DNA from: Streptomyces corallincola
GTDB taxonomy: Bacteria; Actinomycetota; Actinomycetes; Streptomycetales; Streptomycetaceae
DNA length: 64,000 nt
Direction of reading: 5' to 3'
NCBI RefSeq assembly: GCF_019104725.1
Contig: NZ_JAHRXF010000011.1
Span: 82,266-146,265, forward strand
Position numbers and translations under genes: made by a program. Shown one piece after another: positions 8,354 to 16,485 of this stretch. The notes under the pieces were generated by a model. The model made no database searches. It saw nothing but the letters and a program-made list of their open reading frames with translations, and was not told where the DNA came from. Positions within the stretch are counted from its first letter, which is position 1. Every line of letters starts with the position of its first letter.

Positions 8354-9565
8354 TCAGTGGTGCGCGGGCGCGGGCTGCTCGGCGGGGACAGCGGTCGCGT
8401 CCCCCGCGGCGCCCGGTGTGCCGTCGCGGCGCTCCAGCGCGGCCGAGACGACGGCGAGGACCAGGGCGGCGGCGGCGAGGACGGCACCGACCCAGTTGGG
8501 CGAGGTGTAGCCGTGACCGGCCGCGATGACCATGCCGCCGAGCCAGGCGGACAGGGCGTTGCCCAGGTTGAAGGCGCCGATGTTCACGGCCGACGCCAGC
8601 GTCGGGGCGCCGTGGGCCTGGTCCAGCACCCGCTTCTGGAGCGGTGGGACGGTGGCGAAGCCGAGGGCGCCGATCAGGGTGATGGTGACGGCCGCGGCGA
8701 TCTTGTCGTGGGCGGTGACCGTGAACAGCGCGAGTACGACGGCCAGGGCTCCCAGTGAGACGTACAGCATCGGCATCAGGGCGCGGTCGGCGAACCGGCC
8801 GCCGACGAGGTTGCCCGCGACCATGCCGAGGCCGAAGAGGACGAGCAGCCAGGTGACGGAGCCGTCGGCGAACCCGGCGACGTGCGTCATCATCGGCGCG
8901 ATGTAGGTGACGGCCGCGAAGACACCGCCGAAGCCGAGGACGGTCATCGCCATCGCCAGGAGCACCTGGGCGTTCTTGAACGCGGCCAGTTCGTGGCGCA
9001 GCCGTACGCCCTCGGGCCGGGGCATCTCCGGGACCAGCTTGGCCACACCGGCCAGGCCCACGACACCGAGACCTGCGACGATCGTGAAGGTGACCCGCCA
9101 TCCGGCGCTCTGGCCGACCAGGGTGCCGAGCGGGACCCCGACGACATTGGCGACGGTCAGACCGGTGAACATCAGCGCGATGGCACCCGCCTTCTTCTGC
9201 GGGGCGACCAGTTCGGCCGCCACGACCGACCCGATGCCGAAGAAGGCACCGTGCGCCAGCGAGGCGACCACCCGGCCGACCACCATGACGGCGAAGGTCG
9301 GGGCCAGCGCGGACAACAGGTTCCCGGCGATGAACAGACCCATCAGCAGCATCAGCATCCGCTTGCGGGACACCTTCGTGCCGAGGACCGTCATCAGCGG
9401 AGCGCCGATCACCACACCGAGCGCGTAGCCGCTCACCAGCAGCCCGGCCGTGGGGATGCCGACTCCGAAGTCGTCCGCGACCTGCGGCAGCAGGCCCATG
9501 ATCACGAACTCGGTGGTCCCGATTCCGAAGGCCCCGATCGCCAGGGCGAGAAGCGCGAGAGGCAT
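8354..9565 (-). CDS. MFS drug-efflux transporter (DHA1/Cmx-like)
   Basis: A 403-residue, twelve-helix major facilitator. The start MPLALLALAIGAFGIGTTEF and the following MGLLPQVADDF are typical of the DHA1 Cmx/AraJ-type exporters; the A-motif region is around residues 55-75 (GAPLMTVLGTKVSRKRML). The ATG at 9565 is chosen because it has GGGAAGG upstream and matches the family start; a GTG at 9616 is an alternative. It is divergent from a MarR gene with a shared 144-bp control region, the classic repressor/efflux-pump arrangement. The substrate is unknown. Confidence 0.87.
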   Translation of the reverse strand: MPLALLALAIGAFGIGTTEFVIMGLLPQVADDFGVGIPTAGLLVSGYALGVVIGAPLMTVLGTKVSRKRMLMLLMGLFIAGNLLSALAPTFAVMVVGRVVASLAHGAFFGIGSVVAAELVAPQKKAGAIALMFTGLTVANVVGVPLGTLVGQSAGWRVTFTIVAGLGVVGLAGVAKLVPEMPRPEGVRLRHELAAFKNAQVLLAMAMTVLGFGGVFAAVTYIAPMMTHVAGFADGSVTWLLVLFGLGMVAGNLVGGRFADRALMPMLYVSLGALAVVLALFTVTAHDKIAAAVTITLIGALGFATVPPLQKRVLDQAHGAPTLASAVNIGAFNLGNALSAWLGGMVIAAGHGYTSPNWVGAVLAAAALVLAVVSAALERRDGTPGAAGDATAVPAEQPAPAHH

Positions 9566-9606
9566 GGGTGTGGACACCTTCCCGAATGATTGCAGGGGCG
9601 CTTTAC

Positions 9607-9644
9607 TTGCGTTCACAATACTTGCAGACGCTGGTTAAACGCAA
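9607..9644. promoter_or_regulatory. Inverted heptamer in the MFS/MarR control region
   Basis: TTGCGTT (9607-9613) and AACGCAA (9638-9644) form a 7-bp inverted repeat between the divergent MFS and marR starts. A second ACTTGC copy lies at 9620-9625. This is a candidate operator for the MarR regulator. Confidence 0.4.
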
Positions 9645-9709
9645 ACAAGGACTATTGCGCCCGTGCTCTACCCTGGAAACCAGCCGCTCCGGGACGGAGG
9701 AGAACGCCC

Positions 9710-10168
9710 ATGACAGCGACAGACCCCGCGCTCACCGCGCTCGCTCAGGGCTGGTGCGCCCTCTCCCTGCTGCACGGGAGGATCGAGGCGCACATCGAGC
9801 GCGCCCTGCAGGCCGGGCACGACCTGAGCGTGCGCGAGTACTCCCTGCTCGACGTGCTCAGCCGACAGCACGACGGTGAGGGCGGGCATCTCCAGATGAA
9901 GCAGGTCGCGGACGCGGTCGTGCTGAGCCAGAGCGCCACCACCCGCCTGGTGACCCGTCTGGAGGACCGGGGCCTGCTGGAGCGCTATCTGTGCCCCACC
10001 GACCGCCGGGGCATCTACACCAACGTCACCGAGGCGGGCCTGCGCCTGCTGGAGGAGGCCCGGCCGACCAACGACGGGGCACTGCGCGAGGCGCTGGACG
10101 AGGCGTCCCTCAGCCCCGAACTGGCCCCGCTGGTCCGAGTCGTGGAGTCGCTGAACGTGGCGGTGTAG
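9710..10168 (+). CDS. MarR-family transcriptional regulator
   Basis: A 152-residue MarR regulator started at the ATG after CGGAGGAGAAC. The winged helix-turn-helix spans about residues 55-115: LQMKQVADAVVLSQSATTRL is the recognition part and EDRGLLERYLCPTDRRGIY the wing. It is divergent from the MFS exporter and most likely represses it, and itself, through the intervening inverted repeat. Ligand unknown. Confidence 0.9.
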   Translation: MTATDPALTALAQGWCALSLLHGRIEAHIERALQAGHDLSVREYSLLDVLSRQHDGEGGHLQMKQVADAVVLSQSATTRLVTRLEDRGLLERYLCPTDRRGIYTNVTEAGLRLLEEARPTNDGALREALDEASLSPELAPLVRVVESLNVAV

Positions 10169-10276
10169 GGCGTCCGGCGGACGTGCCGGTGCGGGGCACG
10201 CGGCGAGCGCGCCCGCGTCCGGCGGCACCCGGCACCCGGCACCCTGGGGCGGAAGTGTCCGCATAGGGTGCCCGGC

Positions 10277-10729
10277 ATGGATGGACTGCGCATACGCCCG
10301 GCGACCGTGGACGACCTCCCGGCGATCGTCGCCCTGCTCGCCGACGATCCGCTGGGCGCCACTCGGGAGTCCCCGGACGATCTGACGCCCTACACGGCGG
10401 CGCTGGCACGACTGACCGCCGACCCGAACCAACGGCTCGTCGTCGCGGAACGCGCGGGCCGGGTGGTCGGCACGCTGCAACTCACGATCATCCCCGGCCT
10501 GTCCCGCAAGGGCTCGACCCGTTCGGTCGTCGAGGGCGTCCGCGTCCACACCGAGGAACGCGGCAGCGGCCTCGGCACCCGGCTCATCGAGTGGGCCGTC
10601 GCGGAATCACGGCGCGCGGACTGCCAGTTGGTGCAGCTGACCTCGGACAACACCCGCGTGGACGCCCACCGCTTCTACGAGCGCCTGGGCTTCAGCGCCT
10701 CGCACGTGGGGTTCAAGCTCCAGCTCTGA
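10277..10729 (+). CDS. GNAT-family N-acetyltransferase
   Basis: A compact 150-residue acetyltransferase. The start MDGLRIRPATVDDLPAI is the usual GNAT opening. The acetyl-CoA loop is EERGSGLGTRLIEWA (about residues 95-109), and the C-terminus carries AHRFYERLGF. Substrate unknown. It converges on the serine hydrolase gene; the 74-bp gap contains a parS inside a 32-bp palindrome that could also end transcription. Confidence 0.87.
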   Translation: MDGLRIRPATVDDLPAIVALLADDPLGATRESPDDLTPYTAALARLTADPNQRLVVAERAGRVVGTLQLTIIPGLSRKGSTRSVVEGVRVHTEERGSGLGTRLIEWAVAESRRADCQLVQLTSDNTRVDAHRFYERLGFSASHVGFKLQL

Positions 10730-10770
10730 GCGGGCCTTTCCAGCGGCAGTTGGGGTTCGCGGTTGGGGGT

Positions 10771-10784
10771 GTTTCACGTGAAAC
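10771..10784. promoter_or_regulatory. parS site inside a 32-bp perfect palindrome
   Basis: Perfect 14-bp ParB site. Symmetry continues for 9 bp on each side (GTTGGGGGT/ACCCCCAAC), giving a perfect palindrome at 10762-10793 between two convergent genes. Confidence 0.9.
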
Positions 10785-10803
10785 ACCCCCAACTGCCTGC
10801 CCT

Positions 10804-12192
10804 CTACGACGTAACCCCGCGCCACCCCTCCGGGTCCACTCCGCCGGGCACCCCGGCGTCCTGCTCGTAGGGCTGCCGGGTGAACACGAACGACCCGACG
10901 TCGAGGTGCCGTACCGAACCGTCCGTCCGGCGTACGACGCGCAGCTCTTCCCCGGCGTAGTAGCCCTCAAGGCCCGTCCATGTGCCGTCCCCGGCGGGCC
11001 GGAAGCGCGCGCGGCGCCCGGCGCCGTTCAGCGGCCCGAGCGCGAGCAGCCCGTCCGCCGTCACCCGCAGTCCGAAGGCGTGCGTGCCCCAGTACCAGGG
11101 CCCTGCCAGCTCCAGCACCGCCGGATCGACCTCGGCGGCCGGGCGCCACGGCTCGGGGATGCGCGGCTCGGCCTCGGCCACGATCCGTACGAGGTCGGCG
11201 CCGATCGCGCCGAGCAGCGGGCCGCTGGTGCAGTTGGCCAGGACGACGGCTGCCACGTCGTCCTCCACGCTGATGCTGAGGTTGGCGAGGAAGCCCGGCA
11301 CGGAGCCGGAGTGCCCGACCACGAGCCTGCCGTCCCGGCGCAGTACCTGCATGCCCAGCCCGTATGTGGAGCCGTCCAGCACATCGGCGGCCTCGGCGGG
11401 CGCCGCGGGCGTCCGCATCTCCCGCAGCGAGTCAGCGCCGAGCACCCGGTCGTCTCCCCCGGCCAGGAACACGGCGAACCGCGCGAGGTCCGCCGTGGTG
11501 GACCAGAGCTGCCCGGCGGCGGCCATCCGGCCCAGGTCCTCGACCACTTCGGGCAGCAGCGCGTCCGCCCAGGGATGTACGGCCCAGCCGTCGGCGTACG
11601 GCGCCACCGGGCCGTACGTGGTGCGGCGCAGCCCGAGCGGTTCGAGCACCTCGGCCCGCAGCACGTCGATCCACGGAGCGCCGCGCTTCTCCTCGACGAG
11701 CGCGCCGAGCAGTGTGTACCCGGTGTTGGAGTAGTGGTGACGGCGCCCGACAGGGTGCCGGAACGGCCGCTCGCCCAGTACATCGCCCAGTTCCGGGCGC
11801 ACCGCTCCGGGGGTCCGCTCCCACCAGGGCGCAGGGGACTCCGCCGCCAACCCGGCCGTGTGCGCGAGCAGTTCGGCGATGGTCGCCTCTCCAGCGCCGG
11901 TGCCCGGCAGATGTTTCTCCAGCGGGTCCCCGAGGTCCAGCAGCCCCTCGTCCCGCAGCCGCAGCACCAGGACGGCGGTGAAGGTCTTGGTGATGGACCC
12001 GATCCGGTACTGCACGTCCTGTCCGGTGTCTCCCCCGCCGAGGCCGCCCCACCCCCCGTGCCACACGGTCCGCCCACCCCGGACGACAGCCGCCACCACC
12101 GAAGGCGCCCGTCCCTCGGCCTGCCCCCGAGCGACCCGCTCCACCAGCGCCCGCCGCGTCCCGTCCAGCAATTCGTCCTGAGAACTCGTCAT
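10804..12192 (-). CDS. Serine hydrolase of the beta-lactamase/class C PBP family
   Basis: A 462-residue enzyme with the three landmarks of the AmpC/esterase EstB/DD-peptidase fold: the SxxK motif SITK (nucleophile S66, K69), YSN (154-156), and GHSGSVPG standing in for the HxG/KTG motif. There is no signal peptide, so it is probably intracellular. The C-terminal 120 residues form an extra beta-rich domain. Such proteins hydrolyse esters, amides or D-amino-acid peptides; a role in antibiotic resistance should not be assumed. Confidence 0.87.
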   Translation of the reverse strand: MTSSQDELLDGTRRALVERVARGQAEGRAPSVVAAVVRGGRTVWHGGWGGLGGGDTGQDVQYRIGSITKTFTAVLVLRLRDEGLLDLGDPLEKHLPGTGAGEATIAELLAHTAGLAAESPAPWWERTPGAVRPELGDVLGERPFRHPVGRRHHYSNTGYTLLGALVEEKRGAPWIDVLRAEVLEPLGLRRTTYGPVAPYADGWAVHPWADALLPEVVEDLGRMAAAGQLWSTTADLARFAVFLAGGDDRVLGADSLREMRTPAAPAEAADVLDGSTYGLGMQVLRRDGRLVVGHSGSVPGFLANLSISVEDDVAAVVLANCTSGPLLGAIGADLVRIVAEAEPRIPEPWRPAAEVDPAVLELAGPWYWGTHAFGLRVTADGLLALGPLNGAGRRARFRPAGDGTWTGLEGYYAGEELRVVRRTDGSVRHLDVGSFVFTRQPYEQDAGVPGGVDPEGWRGVTS

Positions 12193-12275
12193 GCCCCCAG
12201 TCCACCGGCTACACCCCGGAAGGTCGAATCCATTTGGCGGAATCCGACTCCGTGAACCCGTGGAGATGGCCCCGC

Positions 12276-13754
12276 TCAGGTCTGTGCCATGTCCACGAAG
12301 CGGGAGTAGTGGCCCTGGAAGGCGACCGTGATGGTGGCGGTGGGGCCGTTTCGGTGCTTGGCGACGATGAGGTCGGCCTCACCGGCGCGGGGGGACTCCT
12401 TCTCGTAGGCGTCCTCGCGGTGGAGCAGGATGACCATGTCGGCGTCCTGCTCGATGGAGCCGGACTCTCGCAGGTCGGAGACCATCGGCTTCTTGTCGGT
12501 GCGCTGTTCGGGACCGCGGTTCAGCTGGGACAGCGCGATGACCGGGATCTCCAGCTCCTTGGCGAGCAGCTTGAGGTTACGGGACATGTCCGAGACCTCC
12601 TGCTGACGGCTCTCGGACCGCTTGGAGCCACCGGCCTGCATCAGCTGGAGATAGTCGATGACGACAAGTTTGATGTCGTTGCGCTGCTTGAGCCGACGGC
12701 ACTTCGCGCGGATCTCCATCATCGACAGGTTCGGGGAGTCGTCGATGAACAGCGGCGCGGCGGACACGTCGGGCATGCGGCGGGCGAGCCGGGTCCAGTC
12801 CTCGTCCGTCATCGTGCCGGACCGCATGTGGTGGAGCGCGACGCGGGCCTCGGCGGACAGCAGACGCATGGCGATCTCGTTGCGGCCCATTTCGAGGGAG
12901 AAGATCACACTCGGCAGGTTGTGCTTGATCGAGGCGGCCCGCGCGAAGTCCAGCGCGAGCGTGGACTTGCCCATCGCGGGACGGGCCGCGATGACGATCA
13001 TCTGACCGGGATGCAGTCCGTTGGTGAGCGAGTCGAAGTCGGTGAACCCGGTCGGCACCCCGGTCATCTCACCGCTGCGGGAGCCGATCGCCTCGATCTC
13101 GTCGAGAGCGCCCTCCATGATGTCGCCCAGCGGCAGATAGTCCTCGCTGGTGCGCTGCTCGGTGACCGCGTAGATCTCGGCCTGGGCCCGGTTGACGATC
13201 TCGTCCACGTCGTCGTCACCGGCGTACCCCATCTGCGTGATGCGGGTGCCCGCCTCGACCAGCCGCCGCAGGACGGCGCGCTCGTGCACGATCTCCGCGT
13301 AGTACTCGGCGTTCGCCGCCGTGGGCACGGTCTGGACGAGTGTGTGCAGATAGGTCGCGCCGCCGACCTTGTTGATCTCGCCGCGCCGGGTGAGTTCGGC
13401 CGCGATCGTGATCGGGTCGGCGGGCTCGCCCTTGGCGTAGATGTCGAGGATCGCCTGGTAGATCGTCTCGTGGGCGGGCTTGTAGAAGTCGTGGCCCTTG
13501 AGGACCTCCACCACGTCGGCGATGGCGTCCTTGGACAGGAGCATGCCGCCCAGCACCGACTGTTCGGCGTCGAGGTCCTGCGGGGGCACGCGCTCGAAAG
13601 AGGTGCCGCCGCCGTCCCAGCCGCCGCCCTCGCTGCCCCGCTCGTGCTGGTCCTCGCGGGCCCGCGCGGTGTCCCCGCGCCGTCGGGAGGCCGGAAGCCG
13701 ATCGCTGGGCCCGCTGTCCGCCCACGGATCGTCCAGGGGCTCGGAAATGCTCAC
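12276..13754 (-). CDS. dnaB: Replicative DNA helicase DnaB
   Basis: A 492-residue hexameric helicase that unwinds DNA at the replication fork. The GTG start (VSISEPLDDPW) has a strong GGAGG site 10 bases upstream. A disordered 45-residue tail precedes the N-terminal DnaB domain (begins PPQDLDAEQSVLGGML). The RecA-like domain carries the Walker A motif ARPAMGKST and the later LVVIDYLQLM Walker B segment. No intein is present. It lies one gene away from the rplI-rpsR-ssb-rpsF operon, as in other Streptomyces. DnaA-box-like sequences lie in its upstream region. Confidence 0.96.
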   Translation of the reverse strand: MSISEPLDDPWADSGPSDRLPASRRRGDTARAREDQHERGSEGGGWDGGGTSFERVPPQDLDAEQSVLGGMLLSKDAIADVVEVLKGHDFYKPAHETIYQAILDIYAKGEPADPITIAAELTRRGEINKVGGATYLHTLVQTVPTAANAEYYAEIVHERAVLRRLVEAGTRITQMGYAGDDDVDEIVNRAQAEIYAVTEQRTSEDYLPLGDIMEGALDEIEAIGSRSGEMTGVPTGFTDFDSLTNGLHPGQMIVIAARPAMGKSTLALDFARAASIKHNLPSVIFSLEMGRNEIAMRLLSAEARVALHHMRSGTMTDEDWTRLARRMPDVSAAPLFIDDSPNLSMMEIRAKCRRLKQRNDIKLVVIDYLQLMQAGGSKRSESRQQEVSDMSRNLKLLAKELEIPVIALSQLNRGPEQRTDKKPMVSDLRESGSIEQDADMVILLHREDAYEKESPRAGEADLIVAKHRNGPTATITVAFQGHYSRFVDMAQT

Positions 13755-14213
13755 CGAGCGACCTCCTCCCGTCCGCACGGCGGACCTCGCCGTGCCCTCA
13801 GTTGTACGGCACGACACTGACAAATAAGCGGCCCGGTTCCGGTTCTGACGCGTCGTTTTCCCACCGGTTTTCCGGGCCGGAAGACACAGCGGGCGCCGGA
13901 CCACGTTAGGCCCGTGGGCACCGTCAGCCAATCTGGTTATCCACAGGGCTTGTGGATGACGGGCCCGATGCTGTGGAGAACTCCCCGAAACCTGTGCACG
14001 ACCCGGTGGACAGCCCTGTGAACAAGCCCTCGATCACTCGGCGCCCACCACTCTGACCTGCACTTTCATCATCCACCGGCTGTGCAGGAGAAAAACTTTC
14101 CCCATCGGGCCAAGTTCCCGTCGAACACACCGCCCATCCATCCGAACCGAGACGATCAGTAAGGGTCTCTATGCAATTGCATCTCTTACCTGTGGAAGAT
14201 TAGATTGGTGGGC
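13755..14213. other. dnaB/MATE divergent intergenic region with DnaA-box-like sites
   Basis: 459 bp without a credible gene. TTATCCACA at 13937-13945 is a DnaA box, and TGTGGAGAA at 13972-13980 is its complement with one change; further GTGGAC/CTGTGAACA-like words follow to 14010. A perfect 12-bp palindrome lies at 14171-14182. The region probably carries the promoters of both dnaB and the MATE gene. Confidence 0.5.
14171..14182. promoter_or_regulatory. 12-bp palindrome ATGCAATTGCAT
   Basis: A perfect and unusually AT-rich palindrome 31 bp upstream of the MATE gene start. It could be an operator or part of a promoter; no regulator is adjacent. Confidence 0.35.
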
Positions 14214-15551
14214 ATGACCCAGGCCCCACCGACGCTCCGGGCACCCGTGCGCCGACCCGACCGTGAGATCGTCGCACTCGCCCTCCCGGCCTTCGGCGCA
14301 CTCGTCGCCGAGCCCCTGTTCGTCATGGCGGACAGCGCGATCGTCGGCCATCTCGGCACCGCGCAGCTCGCCGGTCTGGGCGTCGCCTCGGCCCTGATCA
14401 CCACCGCCGTGAGCGTCTTCGTCTTCCTCGCCTACGCCACCACGGCCGCCGTCGCGCGCCGCCTCGGCGCCGGTGACCTCCCGGCCGCCATCCGCCAGGG
14501 CATGGACGGCATCTGGCTCGCCCTGCTGCTCGGCGCCGTCGTCGCCGCTCTCGTGCAGCCGCTCGCGCCGGGCATCGTGGACCTCCTCGGCGCCTCCTCC
14601 GACGCGGCTCCCTACGCCATCACCTATCTGCGGATCTCCGCACTCGGTGTCCCGGCCATGCTGATCGTTCTCGCCGCCACCGGTGTCCTGCGCGGTCTCC
14701 AGGACACCAGGACCCCGCTGTACGTCGCCGTCGGCGGTTTCGCGGCGAACGCGTGCCTGAACGCGGGCCTCGTCTACGGTGCCGGACTGGGCATCGCGGG
14801 TTCCGCCTGGGGCACGGTCACCGCCCAGTGCGCGATGGCGGCCGTCTATCTGGTCGTGGTGGTGCGCGGCGCGCGGCGGCACGGCGCCTCGCTCCGGCCG
14901 GACGCGGCAGGCATCCGAGCCTCCGCCCAGGCGGGAGCACCCCTGCTGGTGCGGACGCTGTCCCTGCGGGCGATCCTCGTCATCGCCACGGCGGTCGCGG
15001 CCCGGCTCGGGGACGCCGACATCGCCGCCCACCAGATCGTCCTGTCTCTGTGGAGCCTGCTCGCCTTCGCGCTCGACGCGATCGCCATCGCCGGGCAGGC
15101 CATCATCGGCCGCTGTCTCGGCGCCGACGACGCACCGGGCGCCCGCGCGGCCTGTCGTCGCATGGTCCAGTGGGGGATCGCCACCGGTGTCGCCCTGGGC
15201 GTCCTGGTGGTGGCCGCGCGCCCGCTGTTCCTGCCGCTGTTCACCGGTGACTCCCTGGTCCGGCACACCGCGCTGCCCGCCCTGCTGATCGTCGCCCTGT
15301 CCCAGCCCGTCTGCGGAGTGGTGTTCGTCCTCGACGGCGTACTGATGGGGGCGGGGGACGGGCGCTATCTGGCCTGGGCGATGGTCGCCACTCTGCCAGT
15401 CTTCGCCCCGGTCGCGTTCCTGGTCCCCCTCTGGGGTGGCGGGCTGACCGCGCTGTGGGGCGCCATGACGCTGATGATGGCCGTCCGGATGCTCACCCTG
15501 TGGCTGCGCGCCCGCTCCGGCCGCTGGCTCGTCACCGGCGCGACGCGCTGA
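14214..15551 (+). CDS. MATE-family efflux transporter (DinF-like)
   Basis: A 445-residue exporter with twelve predicted helices in two homologous halves. It starts at MTQAPPTLRAPVRR, and the first helix region (IVALALPAFGALVAEPLFVMADSAIVG) is the DinF-type MATE signature. MATE proteins exchange drugs or metabolites for Na+ or H+. It is placed between dnaB and rplI on the opposite strand, a conserved streptomycete position. It converges on rplI; two parS sites and a strong hairpin lie in the gap. Confidence 0.9.
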   Translation: MTQAPPTLRAPVRRPDREIVALALPAFGALVAEPLFVMADSAIVGHLGTAQLAGLGVASALITTAVSVFVFLAYATTAAVARRLGAGDLPAAIRQGMDGIWLALLLGAVVAALVQPLAPGIVDLLGASSDAAPYAITYLRISALGVPAMLIVLAATGVLRGLQDTRTPLYVAVGGFAANACLNAGLVYGAGLGIAGSAWGTVTAQCAMAAVYLVVVVRGARRHGASLRPDAAGIRASAQAGAPLLVRTLSLRAILVIATAVAARLGDADIAAHQIVLSLWSLLAFALDAIAIAGQAIIGRCLGADDAPGARAACRRMVQWGIATGVALGVLVVAARPLFLPLFTGDSLVRHTALPALLIVALSQPVCGVVFVLDGVLMGAGDGRYLAWAMVATLPVFAPVAFLVPLWGGGLTALWGAMTLMMAVRMLTLWLRARSGRWLVTGATR

Positions 15552-15588
15552 GCATCCCGTAGTACCCCGTAGCCCCCGGCAGCCGGAT

Positions 15589-15602
15589 GTTTCACGTGAA
15601 AC
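15589..15602. promoter_or_regulatory. parS site (first of an 18-bp tandem)
   Basis: Perfect 14-bp ParB site between the convergent MATE and rplI genes. It begins a three-unit tandem with an 18-bp period (15589, 15607, 15625). Confidence 0.9.
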
Positions 15603-15606
15603 CGCT

Positions 15607-15620
15607 GTACCGCGTGAAAC
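15607..15620. promoter_or_regulatory. Degenerate parS (11/14), middle of the tandem
   Basis: GTACCGCGTGAAAC keeps the right half-site intact but has three changes in the left half. It sits exactly 18 bp from each perfect neighbour. Confidence 0.4.
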
Positions 15621-15624
15621 GGCT

Positions 15625-15638
15625 GTTTCACGTGAAAC
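15625..15638. promoter_or_regulatory. parS site (third of the tandem)
   Basis: Perfect 14-bp ParB site, 36 bp from the first one, extended by one complementary pair. Confidence 0.9.
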
Positions 15639-15654
15639 ATCGCGCCGACAGACG

Positions 15655-15690
15655 GAAGAGGGGCCGCACCCGAAGGCACGGCCCCTCTTC
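15655..15690. terminator. Bidirectional terminator between MATE gene and rplI
   Basis: Perfect 12-bp stem GAAGAGGGGCCG/CGGCCCCTCTTC with a 12-nt loop, between two convergent genes. Confidence 0.8.
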
Positions 15691-15725
15691 ACCGGCTCGT
15701 ACGAGCACGGCGATCACGCGGCGGT

Positions 15726-16172
15726 TCAGGCCGCGACGACCTCGATGTTGACCTTGGCGGCAACCTCGGGGTGCAGACGCACGGACGACTGGTGGGCGCC
15801 CAGGGTCTTGATCGGCGTGGTCAGCTCGATGCGGCGCTTGTCCACCTCGGGGCCACCGGACGCCTTGATCGCGGAAGCGATGTCGGCCGGGGTGACGGAA
15901 CCGAAGAGACGACCGGCGTCGCCGGAGCGAACGGCCAGACGGACCTTCACGCCTTCGAGCTGGGCCTTGATCGCGTTGGCCTGCTCGATGGTCTGGATCT
16001 CGTGGATCTTGCGGGCGCGGCGGATCTGCGCCACGTCCTTCTCGCCACCCTTGGTCCAGCGGATAGCGAACTTCCGCGGGATCAGGTAGTTGCGAGCGTA
16101 ACCGTCCTTGACGTCAACGACATCGCCGGCGGCACCGAGGCCAGAGACCTCGTGGGTGAGGATGATCTTCAT
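15726..16172 (-). CDS. rplI: 50S ribosomal protein L9
   Basis: 148 residues, the normal L9 length. The N-terminal domain begins [17 protein letters not shown] and contains the conserved [16 protein letters not shown]; a long connecting helix and the C-terminal RNA-binding domain follow. It binds 23S rRNA near the L1 stalk. Last gene of the leftward rpsF-ssb-rpsR-rplI operon, 18 bp after rpsR. Confidence 0.98.
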   Translation of the reverse strand: MKIILTHEVSGLGAAGDVVDVKDGYARNYLIPRKFAIRWTKGGEKDVAQIRRARKIHEIQTIEQANAIKAQLEGVKVRLAVRSGDAGRLFGSVTPADIASAIKASGGPEVDKRRIELTTPIKTLGAHQSSVRLHPEVAAKVNIEVVAA

Positions 16173-16190
16173 GTTTCGGTCACCCTTCCC

Positions 16191-16427
16191 TTATCGCGCG
16201 GTGGACGTGTAGGGCAGCAGCGCCATCTCACGGCTGTTCTTGACGGCCGTGGCGACGTCACGCTGGTGCTGCGTGCAGTTGCCGGTCACGCGGCGGGCAC
16301 GGATCTTGCCGCGGTCGGAAATGTACTTCCGCAGCATGTTCGTGTCCTTGTAGTCCACGTACGTGACCTTGTCCTTGCAGAAAGCGCAGACCTTCTTCTT
16401 CGGCTTGCGCACAGGCGGCTTCGCCAT
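16191..16427 (-). CDS. rpsR: 30S ribosomal protein S18
   Basis: A 78-residue S18 with the conserved core [17 protein letters not shown]. Its N-terminus has CAFC, and with the C of GNCTQHQRD this looks like the zinc-binding C+ form, typical of one of the two S18 paralogues in streptomycetes. It lies between ssb and rplI, 58 bp after ssb. Confidence 0.97.
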   Translation of the reverse strand: MAKPPVRKPKKKVCAFCKDKVTYVDYKDTNMLRKYISDRGKIRARRVTGNCTQHQRDVATAVKNSREMALLPYTSTAR

Positions 16428-16485
16428 GATGTATCTCCTGTGTGATCAAGAAGTGGGGGTACGGCCCACCCCTGGGTCCGAGGAC

